DNA of 64,000 bases from Megalonaias nervosa (taxonomy: Eukaryota > Mollusca > Bivalvia > Unionida > Unionidae): NCBI GenBank assembly GCA_016617855.1, contig JAECUM010027250.1, forward strand, positions 17,133 to 81,132. Direction: 5' to 3'. Shown here piece by piece: positions 28,801-41,600 of this stretch. The first letter of the stretch is position 1. Every line of letters begins with the position of its first letter. Made by a program: the position numbers and the translations under genes. The notes below the pieces were generated by a model. The model saw only the letters and a list, made by a program, of their open reading frames with translations, did not search any database and was not told where the DNA came from.

Positions 28801-31800
28801 ATAAAGTATGATGGACAAAAAATATACAATTAGTGAAAATAAATTACCTCACCATACCTTCCAAGCAAATTCTAAATTTAGAAGGCCCATAAGCTTGCTG
28901 AAAAATTGTAAGAAAATAGAGACAGCAAAATAAATAAATAAATAAAACAAAAAAATACAATCAAAGCAAGATACCATATGTACTCAGTTGCAAGTCAAGT
29001 ACATCTCCAAAATGCACAGACCAAGATCTGCCATCATAGTTCTATTCAGCTTGTTAAGAGAAAATAGTCGAACAAACACCATAAACCCTGACCTGCAGCA
29101 GATCAAGGTGCATGTTGTTTTTAGTGGGTTTAAACTGTACTATTGAAATTAAATTCAATTTCAGTCCATTCATTCAAATGTTCCTGACTGGAAATGGAAA
29201 ACAGGTTGCTTAAAACTTACTCAAGAAAAGTAACTGTCATGCATTGTCAAGAGAAATTGGAAAGCTGAACCCAATTTATTATACTAAATTGATCTCTTTA
29301 CCAAATTTGTGATCTCAATCCATTAATATTTCTCAAATTATTGTGCAGAAATATAAACCTGAATGTACAGAAAGGAAGGTATGAACAAGAGAAACACACT
29401 ATGCATTTCTTAAATAGTGTATAATGAAGGTATGTAACTGACATATTTTCAGATGAGCTATTAGTGACCTTGGAGAAACAGACAACAATGTTCTTTGCAC
29501 CTTTCAAAATTAAAATTTAACAGGTTCAATAAAAGCAATGAGTTAAAGCTCTGGTAATTTTTAAATATTTCTGCAAAACTTAATCTTAAATGTGATTATG
29601 CTTATGTAACTGTAAAAAAATATTACCACAACATGATGACTCAACTTTTAAATTACCATAACATGATGACTCAACTTTACTATTACCACAACATGATGAC
29701 TCAACTTTACTATTACCACAACATGATGACTCAACTTTACTATTACAGGATTCTATGCAAAATAGAAGTGCAAATATTAACTTTTTTCAACAGCTGAAAA
29801 GAGCAGTTGCAGTGATTTAGACAGGACAATATAAACTCTGGCATAGACAGGAATCCAAAGAGGAATGGGACTGGACGTCATGAAAATAAAGATACAATTT
29901 TGTTACAAGGGGTACAGAAGAAAAAAAAAGATATAACAGACATTTAATCAGGGCAGGCAATACATACCAAATTTACAGAAGAATCATTTGGTAGAGAAAG
30001 ATTTGTCAATAAATGACTTAACATATTAGGGCTGTTCAGTAAAACATATATGGGACCCAGGGAAGACACTTTTAAAGTGGGGTACTCACCCATAGATGCA
30101 ATTTAGAATCTCTTATCATTTTAAGATGAATTCTGTGAAATCAAAGTACCCTGGCATATATTTTTAAAAACTGCCTTCCCTGGGTACCATGTATGTTTAA
30201 TTGGAACAGTCCTTATTAATAATCAGTAAATAAAGATTTCATTAATTTCACATCTATTTCCATTTTCTGGATAGTAACATTTCACACCTTCCCTGGCTGT
30301 CTGTATGAGAGATCTGTATGTGATGGAGTCTTGTCTGATGACATATCTGCGTCTGTTTCATGGAGCATTTCTTTATGATGACAAGTACCATACATAGTCA
30401 CTTTTAAATTGAGTCAAACTGCAAACAACATAGATCCTGATCTGCCTTTGGGTTATGCACAGACAGATGAGTCTGTGCTGTTTGTTTGCTGATTACTCCT
30501 AACAAACTGTACAGGCCCAGATCTGCTGGCGCATTATGTAATGGTAGATCTGGGTCTGTGCAGTCTGCAGTTGACTCAACTTATAAATGAGTATACATGG
30601 TATGTACTGGTTGATGATAACTACACACTCACATATTCATATTCGTCTGGTCCTTCATCACCAGGTCTTGTTGCTTTTTTCTTCTTCTTTATTTTCTCCC
30701 CAGTAACGGGGTCATACTCACCTATAACATGATAAAAAGTAGTTGTAAGTTGATGGGTAAAATATATTTTATTTTAGCGTCTATATTAAGATATATTCCA
30801 TGATCACTGTATTTTCAGAAATAGCAAAGATGAAATAATAATGTTCCAGAATATACAATATCTATCCGTAACAAGTGCCTAAATCTGACCTGATTGCAAA
30901 CTTTAACTTAACCAGACAGATGTGTCAATAAATGAACAATGGTAACACCATACGTTTTGATCATTGTCGTGGTGAGGAACAGAAAGGTACTTGCAATTAT
31001 AAAATTAAAATTACTTTTTGTCTGTTAAATATTTACAAAAATTAGTAATCAAGAGAGAAAGGAAACATTTAAAATGAAATTTATTCAACTGACATGAAAA
31101 AGCTAAACAAAGAGTATCATTTCTGCCTGTATATAAATTGTACCCAACTACAAACCACACGTCACAATATAATGTACAACAAAATCATGGCCTATAGTGT
31201 TCACTTTTAATAAGTTGATCTGCCTGCCCATGATCAAATAGCAGGTATGGGTCTGTTATCTTTTATTTTATTGTTCAATTTAGTGAATGCAATGTATCAG
31301 ATAAATGAGGGAGGAGGGCACACAGGCATATTACTAACAAAGGTAGACAACTTTTGATACCTTGTTGCTCAGACATCCTATTTCACTGTCATGAAAGAGT
31401 TACAACAAAAAGATTTCTTACTAGTAAATGTGCGATAAATGTAAAAAAATGAAAAAAATGAATTTTTGGACCATAGAAATATAATATTTATGTAGTAGTA
31501 TGCAGTCAAACATTAGGATGTTAATAAGTTACTCAAATCAATTAACATAAAAAGACAAGTGTTGCTTACCATTTTTTTCCAATACATAAATATTTGCGAA
31601 ATATGACTTCAAAATGCATGATATAATGGGTAAAACAAGGGCATTCACAAACACCTTGAAGCATTTATAAGCCTCTGCAAGTGTTACTGAAAGCATCTAC
31701 CTGTGGCTAAAATTGTTAACCTAGCTACAACAGTATAGCATCTAATAATAAAAATTATCACACAAGTATGACAAAAGAAAAACCAATCACTCATGAAAGA

Positions 31801-32571
31801 AAGAGAGCTTGGACAAAGTAGATACATGAAGGACCCAAAAAATACTAAGTAAAATTATGGATGTTAAAAACATGATTTAATACTCTTCAGGACTGCCAAG
31901 CAAAATAAGAAAAAAGTTCAAACTTAAGGAATAGATAATAAAGATTAGTGCAAAATCAAGGGTATTTCAAGTACTGAACAACTTAGGTTTTAAACTTTGG
32001 AGATTTTTTTTTATACTTCAACTGTCTATGAAATTTCACTTTACTGATGGATGCTGGTAAATGTGAATATAAAACAACCAATAAACATACCTGAAATCTT
32101 TTTAAAATTATTTCGTATACACAAAAAGTTAAATCTGTTTTCTGAGTAAGTTTATACTAAAACAATGTAAAACCCAATTAAATCTTAATGAAAAATTCTG
32201 TGAAAAATTACATCAGATCAAAATTGCCTCAAACTTTTCTGTCCAAATGCAAAGTAAGCCACCTCTGTTTAAAGAAGTCCTGCAAAGCGATATCATATAT
32301 TTTTTCAGGATTAGTAATAAATGTGAATATTTGCTCTAGAATAACGTTGAATTAATGGCCAGCAGTGACAGTTTCATATCAGTCAAATTAAGGCTTTTGA
32401 GACTGATATTTAGAAAATAAAAATTGTGCTGCAAATATTGGTATAAAAACTGATCGTAAATCAAAATCCGAAAATGACTCTAATCAGATTAAACATGTTA
32501 GAAAAATAGATGGCACAAAAATTACTTACATCTATGGCAATGAGTTTCTTCAAAGAACCTAACAGAAACTA

Positions 32572-32611
<40 letters not shown>

Positions 32612-35600
32612 TCACCAATCAAGTCCAACTGTAAACTACACAGGACTTCAGACCTGGCCATTGCATAATGTGCTGGCAGATTTGGGTCTATGCAATTTGC
32701 TAGGAGTAATCGGCAGAAGAAACAACATAAATCCTGATCAGCCAGTACATTATGTGATGACAGATCAGGGTCGATATTGTTAGCAGTTGGACTAGACTTA
32801 CAGGCAAGTATATATGGTACATAAAGCAAACTTTGCATGATGGAGAGACTTGTATTCAAATGCAACGTAAACATTCCTAGATGTCAGCATTTTCACAGCC
32901 AACCTACAGAAGCTTTACCTCAAAGCATATTTCAAATATAAGTAATCTTCATGGCATTAATATCACTTACTTTCATCGCTTTCATCATCAGCCTCATTTC
33001 CATCTTTCCCTTTCCCCTTCTTTCCCTTGCCTGCTGCTCGCTTTCCCTCTTTCCTGAAAAATATAACGTATCTAATCAATATAATGTGTCAGCCAATCAA
33101 AATATGAATGCAATGACCAAACCAAAATGTTTTTCACTACACAAACTAAATAAGAGATTTATGAGGTAAGTCATGTATTCTTGTAACATGGAGAAATGTT
33201 TTGCCTTTAATACAATAAAGGTGAAGTTGATTTTTGGACAAGTGAATATAATGCACACAAGTTCAGTGTCAGCAATCTTAGCTGTAATATTATGTTACAA
33301 AAGTATGAAGTATTTTGTAAAATAAAGATTAAAATATCTTGGCATATAATTTTATCAAAAAATCTCAACCACAAGAAATCATTATCATCAGTGTATCAGA
33401 CACAGTGATCAAATTATTACATCATTTCACCTTCAAACTGATTTAAATTAAATTTCATTTGACAGACTGGTATTAACTTTATTTTAAGTAACTTTACACA
33501 AAAGTGAATGATTTATTAACTCCAAGACTGCAGATTCTAATTCACTAATTTTTAGGCAGTCATCATTATGATGAAATCTTTAGTGAATACAGATACTACT
33601 GATCGCCCTGTTTCACAAATTCTGACACAATTTCCTCTAGTCTTTGATTTAGTGACAAGACAGACTCAAGTTACTATATTGTTATAATGCTTTTCCTCAC
33701 TATCAATGGTTTAGTCACTTATTAGATTAGTTTCTACACTAGCTGAGTAATACTGACAGAATTTGTGGTAAAATCAATGGTCCAGTCATTTAACAGACTG
33801 GTACTTACTCAAGTTCACTTATCCTGACAGGATTTCCTTCTGAGTCAATGGTCCAGTCACTGGACGGACTAATCAGTCCTTTCTCCCGCAACTCCTGTAA
33901 CTTCTTCTGTTTTAGAATCCTGCAAAGCACAGCAATTTAAAATGTTAAAGAGAAGAAAAATGCACAAATATGATACCTGATGAGATTTCTGAACTTGATA
34001 AATATCAAGAGTACTGAAGAAAAAAATACATATGGTACTGCAGAAACTTAAGATCTGATCTGAAGTTATATGGATATATACACATTTACCAATCTGTGAA
34101 ATCTTAAAATATCTGATCATACAGGTAAAACCTGTTATAACGTGATGCTCAGGGTCCAAAGAATAACATTGTGATATAAGCAGGATCGCATTAACAAATT
34201 TTTCAAAATACTTCTCCATAGCAAATGTGCACTGAAATTTCAATGTCATCAGTTTTAACTAACTTCTTGATCATATATCATTTGTTTTGTTCGACGGGTT
34301 TCATCAAACATCATATATACTTCAGTTCTGAATTGTATACTTCCCAATATGGCAGAAATGGTGCACGGTGAAGCTAAGGCATCATTAAACTCAGTGCTGG
34401 GATTAAAAATCTGCTAGGGATACAACTTTTCTGAAAGCATGTATTAGGATGTTAAAAAGAGAGGTCACCTTAAATTAAGAAATGGGAGCCATGCTCCATC
34501 ATAAGTGGAAACAAATCACATTATAACATGTTTTACCGGTATTAAAATTAAGCACCAGCCTACCAAGATTTATTCAAGGAAATTAAAACTCAGTATATAT
34601 AATATAGAATCCTTGTTACAATAACTCTATCATGATTCTAAGAAATTTACTTACCTGTTGAAAATTATTATATGTCTGTATTTATACTTATCATGGAATA
34701 GAGATGCAGTTCATGATCAGTCCATTTATGAAGTGTATAATTACTTGTCCATATATGCATTTCATGAAATTGACAATTACTAGTCTGTTCATGAAGTTGA
34801 CAATTACTAGTCCATTCATGAAGTTGGTGATCACTAGTTCATTCAAGAAGTTGGTGATTACTAGTCTGTTCATGAAGTTCATGATTACTTGTCCATATAT
34901 GCAGTTCATGAAGTTAGTGATTACTAGTCCATTCACAAACTTGATGATCACTAGTCTGTGGTTACTGGCCCATTCTTGAAGCTGATGATTACCAGTCCAT
35001 TCATGAAGATCATGATTACTTGCCTATATATGCAGTTAATGAAGTTGATGATTACTAGTACATTCATGTCCATTCATGAAACTGATGATTACTAGTCCAT
35101 TCATGAAACTGAACATTACCAGTCCCAGTCACATGAATTTGATAATTATTAGTCCATTCATGAAGCAGGTGACTACCAGTCCCTTCATGAAGCTTATGAT
35201 TACTAATTAAGTCAAGATGTTGATGATTACTTGTCCATTCCTGAAGCTGATGATTACATTTCCATTCATGGATCTGATGATTACCATTCACAAGAATTTG
35301 ATGATTTCCAGCCCATTCATGAAGTAGATGATTTCTAGCCCATTCATTAAGTAAATGATTCCTAGCCCAAACATGAAGTAAAAGATTACAAGTACATTCA
35401 TGAAGTTAATGATTACTAATCCAAAATGAAGCTGATGATTACTAGCCAACTCATGAAATTGGTGATTACTAGTTCATTCATGAAGCTAGAAATTTTTCAG
35501 AATCCTACAAATGTGTACTCCACTGAAAATATCTCCTATACACTATGTCTCTGTACAAACCCTGATATAAAACTTACTCTTTCTTCTCTGACTTTCTAAT

Positions 35601-38600
35601 TGGCTCTCCTGTAGCTGTGTCAATGGACCAGTCACTGGATGGACTTATCATGCCTTTCTCTCGAAGTTCCTGCAACAGCTTCTGCTTCTTCATTCTACGA
35701 TGGAAGTGAATAAATTAATAATGACTAAAAGCGATTTATTTTTGCAAACAAAAACATATCTCCTAGTCAATTATATATCCCCAACAATTAACGTCATTCT
35801 GTGACACCAATACTTGATAGAAGACAAAATCTAGCAAGATGAATAAAATGAAAATTTGGTGTCATACACAAAGGCCCTGATTTTAGTCGGAATGGTCTGA
35901 ATTTAGTCTTCCTCTCTGTCAAATTAAGCAGCTGACTGAAAGTTTCAGCTTTGCAAAACTGAACTTTTTCAAAAGTAAGTACAAAATTTAAAAAAACTGC
36001 TATAATGGCATGAAAATCTAATCAGGTCATCAACACGTGCCCATAAACATGCATGACAAAATTCATATATCTCTCTTATGGATTTTGCAACATCATACTT
36101 TTGTAAAAAAAAAGTAAAAAAAAGTTCAAAAATATATACTTAAAAATGGAAATATTTCTATAATGGCCTGAAAATCTAATCAGTTCATCTATATATTCAT
36201 GAAAATAAGCCTACCAAATTTCAATTGTCTACTCTAAGTACTGCTTGCTTAAAAGTGCTTACAAAGTTTATTTCAAAATAAAGGAGGTATGAAGCATAAA
36301 TATTTTAACAAATTGAAAACTGATATAATGGCTTTAAAATCCATCATGTCATCCACATATCAGTACCAAATTACAATTGTCTAGCAAGCAATTTTTGTTT
36401 CATCATGCGTACAAGGTTTTTGTTAAAATCAAGTAAATATGTCAAATAAATATTTGAACAAACTGAAAACTGTGATATTATCTATCAGATGATCCACATA
36501 TTAATACAAATAAGCAAACCAAATTACATCTGCCTACTGCAAGAAATTCTTGTTTCATCAGTGTACAAAGTTTATATAAAAAATCCGTAAGTTCAATTTT
36601 TTAAAAAAAATCCTTAAAATGTCACGATTGCAATAATAACCTGAAAATCTAGTAAAATCATCTACATAACAATACAGAAAAACAAAAGAAGTAACTTTTT
36701 TTAAAAAGTATTTACAAGTTTTCTTTCTAATAAAGTAAAAGTCTTAAAGGTTCAAAAATGTATCAAAGCAAAAAATTTTAAAAATAGAAAAATAAGGCCA
36801 CAGTTACAAGAAACAAGTTAGCCATGAATTTTTAACAACAGATCTTAAGTCTAGACTAAAATTTAAGTTTAGAATCCAGTAATCTGATTGGTTGGTATGG
36901 CTGAAAGTATTTACTGATGTAGCAATGTACTGAAAATTCTGCTGGTTCATTACATACATCGACACAAAATGTGGAGAATCTATTTAAAATGATATTGACC
37001 TTGTAAAAGTTACTTTTAAACTTAATGACCATGAATAATAATTAGCCATTTATCTCTTTATTCTCCATGCATATCAATATGTAACATACCGTACATTGCA
37101 TATCATGATACATATCAATATTGGGTACTGGCATATTGTTTCAACACTATTGGTAGAAATCTAAGGCCAGCATAAAATTTACCAATCAAATGTCTTCAGA
37201 TTAGGTTAAACGTATGTGTTATATTAGTGAAATTGAGGCCAGAATAGAATCTTGGAATCAATTCAAGATATGTACAAATAAAATTTAATCAGGTCTGGCT
37301 CAATATCTCTGGCGCCTAATTGCATTTTGTCTCTACACTGAAAGAAGTTATAAATTTAACAAGGTTAGATACAGATAATTATTAGAAGAAAAAAAATCAT
37401 GAAAAAATATTTTCATGTTTTCATGAACTTTACACCTGTGGACCCCACCAAAGATGACTGTGTGAAAATCGTAATATCAATACACATATTAATGGGAGTA
37501 AAATAACCCATAAGCAATCATTCACGTTGTGGTAAAAAAATCCACCACCGCATATACTCAACTTTAAGTTGAGTCCAACCATAAACAACAGAGACCCTGA
37601 TCTGCAATGACATAGGGTCTGTGTTGTCTGTTCTATGTACAGATCCTAACAACCTGCATACATGCAGAGCCAGGTCTGCTGGCACATTATGCTACAGCAC
37701 ATCTGGGTCTATGCAGTTTGCAGTTGGACCTGACGTATATGCAAGTATATATGGTACATACAGTCACTCTTGAGAGAAAAAAAAATCTGTCAAATTATAA
37801 ATCTATTGGTGCAATTATGTTCTGCAGAATAAGCAAATTAGGAAAAGATTATCATAATGACTGATATACAGTAAGTGCTCAGTATAATAGGCCAGTAAAT
37901 ATTTCAAGTTACCATATATACTCACAAGTCAGATCAAACTGCAGACAACACAGGCCTTGATCAGCCATCGGATATTGTGCTGGAAGATCAGGGTCTATGT
38001 TGTTTGTTCTACTGATTACTCCTAACAAACTGCACAGACCCAGATCTGCCAGTGCATTATGCGCTGGCAGATATGGGTCTGTGTAGTTTGCAGCTGACTT
38101 TGTCTTATAAGCGAGAATATAACCAAACATAAGTTCTGGTGCATTTCATGATGACAGATCAGAATCTATACAGTCTGCACTTGGACAATACTATTATAAT
38201 CAAGTACATACAATAACTATCTTAAAACAGTAAAAAATAAACCAGAATAAGCTCTGAAGAGTTTAACAAAACATATAAATCAGCAGATTAGATGATAAAT
38301 TTTTTTCATTTTATCTGAAGTGGTAAGATTCTTAAATTATCTCAAAAGCTCAACCCTGGACAACATGAGAACTCAAGATTCAATTTATGCAATGTTATTA
38401 TATATTATTCAAACTTAAAAAGCTCGCTCTGCAGGAAAAAAGATTTAGTAATATTACCCTGGATAACATATTTAAATATAATGGTACATTTATTTGCCTC
38501 CAAACTGTAAATTTCTCAATTATTTAAAAGTTCTAGAGCACATCCTTTTGAAAAGGAACCTTTGTTTTAAGCGGAGTTAAATGGAATAGAAGACTAACTG

Positions 38601-41600
38601 AATCCTTCATTTGCATGAGTGTAAAAAAGGAAAATTCCACCCAAGGGTCAGATTTTTTCATTACACAGGAGACTTTGCTGAGTGTCTGGTGCAAAATTCT
38701 GATCCTGAGGTGGAATTGTCCTGTTCAGCACAATGCATAATAAGGAATTATCTCACAATGATACATAATGAGGATGACTTGTCTCACAATGATGCATAAT
38801 GAGGATAATTTGTCTCAAACTGATGCAAAATGAGGATGATTTGTCTCACACTGATGCATAATGAGGATGATTCATCCCACACTGATGCATAATGAGGATG
38901 AATTTTCTTACATTTCCGGCTACAATGCATAGGTTATAAACAAAATGGTGCCCAGTCAGTACTGACAAAGCATAAAAAGGACAAAATATGTTAAAAATGT
39001 ATAATAATTTATTCAGTCTAAACTTGGAAATGGGGTTAAAATGCAAATAGAAAATTTGTTAAAGTGACAGAATAACAACAATCATGATGTCAAGAACATG
39101 ATGACATCACAAGAACAAGTTGTGATGTGCCAATCAAAATGCTATTTTTATGTCATGAAAGACAATAATTACATAATGAAAGCTATCCTCCATTGGTATT
39201 CTAACGGAACATCAACTGCCCACATGCATGGACTCTGAAGCTATTGCTTTTGATTCTTAGTTAACTGCACATGACAAGGAGTTTTGTGTAAAATTTGTTA
39301 AAGTCACTGATGCAGGTGTGACTCTCACTTAAAAAAAAAAATGCTTTTTCCGTTTGAAGTCTCTGACAGTTAGAACCATGTCCCATTTCAATATAAAAAC
39401 ATTCCTCCATTTCTTGTGACACATCAAAAGGATATGACATCACTTAATGACTTTGTTATTCTGAGCAATTTAAAATTCACTCAAAAAGCAGTACCTTTCT
39501 ACCAGAGATCCTGAAATTTCAACATGGCAGCCCAGTATTTGTGAAATCTAAAATAAAATCAGGTCTTCAAATAAGTCTTGAGTGACTGATTATGAAAGTT
39601 AGTGACTGTTGCTAGTACCTTTTTCTTTTCAATCAAAGTCTGAGCTATGCATTTTTTGTTCTAAAGGTCTGAAATGTGCCGAAGAACCACAACATAATAT
39701 ATTTAGAAAGGACAAGGTTAAGCATCTGATGTAATTTCAACTGTACAGATGCTAGGGCAATTACTGTACAGATGATAACGGCAATTACTGTACAGATGAT
39801 AGGGCAATTATTAAATTATAGGGTTTTGAGAAGTCCAGAAGACAAGATTTCATACCTTTACTGTCTTGTGTTTTGTGGCCAGAGTGTTGAAACAAATGGA
39901 ATAATACAATGACCAAATAACTGCATCTAATAATTATGGTCACCTTGTAGCTAATGTCCAAAATGTCAAGTTAGCAAATGGTCATCTGAGCTCCATTGCT
40001 GGTCATGTCCGATAAACAGGGCCAAATCAGGATCCCTGGTTTCAACAAGACAGGCTATTATAAAATGAAGAGATTGTTATGATATCTATGTGGAATATAC
40101 TCTGGATATTCCTTTAAACAGAACTTCCATGTTAATTAATCCCTGCCTGATCTAATGTAGAAGAATGAATACATGTTTAGTACATCAGTCACAGATACCA
40201 TTAGTTGTGTTAGTATGCAGATTAGGCTTCATACACAAATTATAATACATAAGCCAAATGTACCATCAGTTGTGTTAGTATGCAGTTCTGGTTGAACACA
40301 GAGAAAAGCTGATAATCCAAATGTACAAACTCTTTTTTTTTCTCCATCATAACATCATAGAGGTCCCCATATTTCTCCCTTCTTTTCTTCTCCCTTTCTT
40401 CTTTGCGTTTTGCCTTTTCCTCAAAATATTTCTGCCTCTCTTCTTCTGTCATGTTTTCCAGATCTACATCATCTGATTCGGTTGAAGAGTCACTAAAGTC
40501 TGGGACATTGGTAAATTTGGCTAACTTTCCCTTCAGAGGGACGTCTGATGCACCACTTTTGCCACCTTTTCCTTTCTTTGCTGGTTTTTCTTTCTTGACC
40601 TTAATTTTACCTCCTTTTCCATCAGAAACTTCTGTGTATACACTTTTGGAAAAAGCATACTTACAGTTATAGGAATATTGAAAAACCTGCCCTAATATAT
40701 ACTTCTTTAGATGGTGGAGGAACAAGTAAACACCATATTTTTAAAAAACAATTCTTTACTTAATGAAATATATTCTAACCATACTGAAAACTTCCCAAAA
40801 CCAGACCACCCAGAACCACAAAGTTTGGCCACTTACAAAAAGGTGGCCAATTTAAAGAGGGTAATATTATTATATAATCATATATCACCATTGTGATGTA
40901 TCAACATCAGATTAGATGCATTGTTTGCCAAAAAAATATAGATCAAGAAAATCAAAAAGATCTGTTACCTCCACTTTCACTGCAATACAGACACTAATAC
41001 AGAGTAACATATTTTTATAATCAGCTACATTTATATCCTCAACTAGTCCATTTTAACTGATACATATCAGTTATAAATAGCAGCATTCCACTAGCAATAG
41101 TCAGTGAAAAAAACACAATGGAATTTTCTACAAGAGTTAATCTTGGCCATGGCACTTGACCAAGCTTGTGTTTTCAGTGTACTTTGTACAGAATGAAACA
41201 CTGCTAACATGACACACAGTATCAGCTTGAAAGAATATAAACATTGTGATATCACTGTGATAACATCTTCAAATATTACTGGGATGAAATCATAAAATAA
41301 TGATAATATGGCAATAAAACTTTAGGATGCTAATAACACCATTAGTTTAAACTGTTAAAGAGGTTTTACAAAGACTCAAATAATTTAATTGGGACCAAAA
41401 ACACAATACCAATCTTTAGCCTGGAATTTACAGGTTTACTGAGAGAATGGTTTATAGAGGTTTTGCTATTTGCATGATCTTTTTTTTCCTTTAACTCTCT
41501 CTGTCTTTCATTTAGGCCTATGCGACACATGCATGTACATGTAGTTTGATCAATCACTCGGTAAATGTGCTGATTCTTTCTCTGAAGCAGTTTTCTCAAT

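Noticed and set aside
28849..28870. Possible microexon between exons 12 and 13
   Set aside because: Exon 12 ends in phase 0 and exon 13 starts in phase 0, so no extra exon is needed, and the acceptor is poor.
34691..35291. Open frames on both strands (75-91 codons)
   Set aside because: Products of a 30-bp tandem array; periodic and low complexity.
38611..39046. Short frames on both strands over 38.6-39.0 kb
   Set aside because: They overlap a 31-bp minisatellite and lack splice context or domains.
39490..39645. Two short candidate exons (21 nt near 39619 and 16 nt near 39494, minus strand)
   Set aside because: They have plausible splice borders, but the second introduces a stop in the required frame. 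Exons 8 and 9 already join in phase without them.
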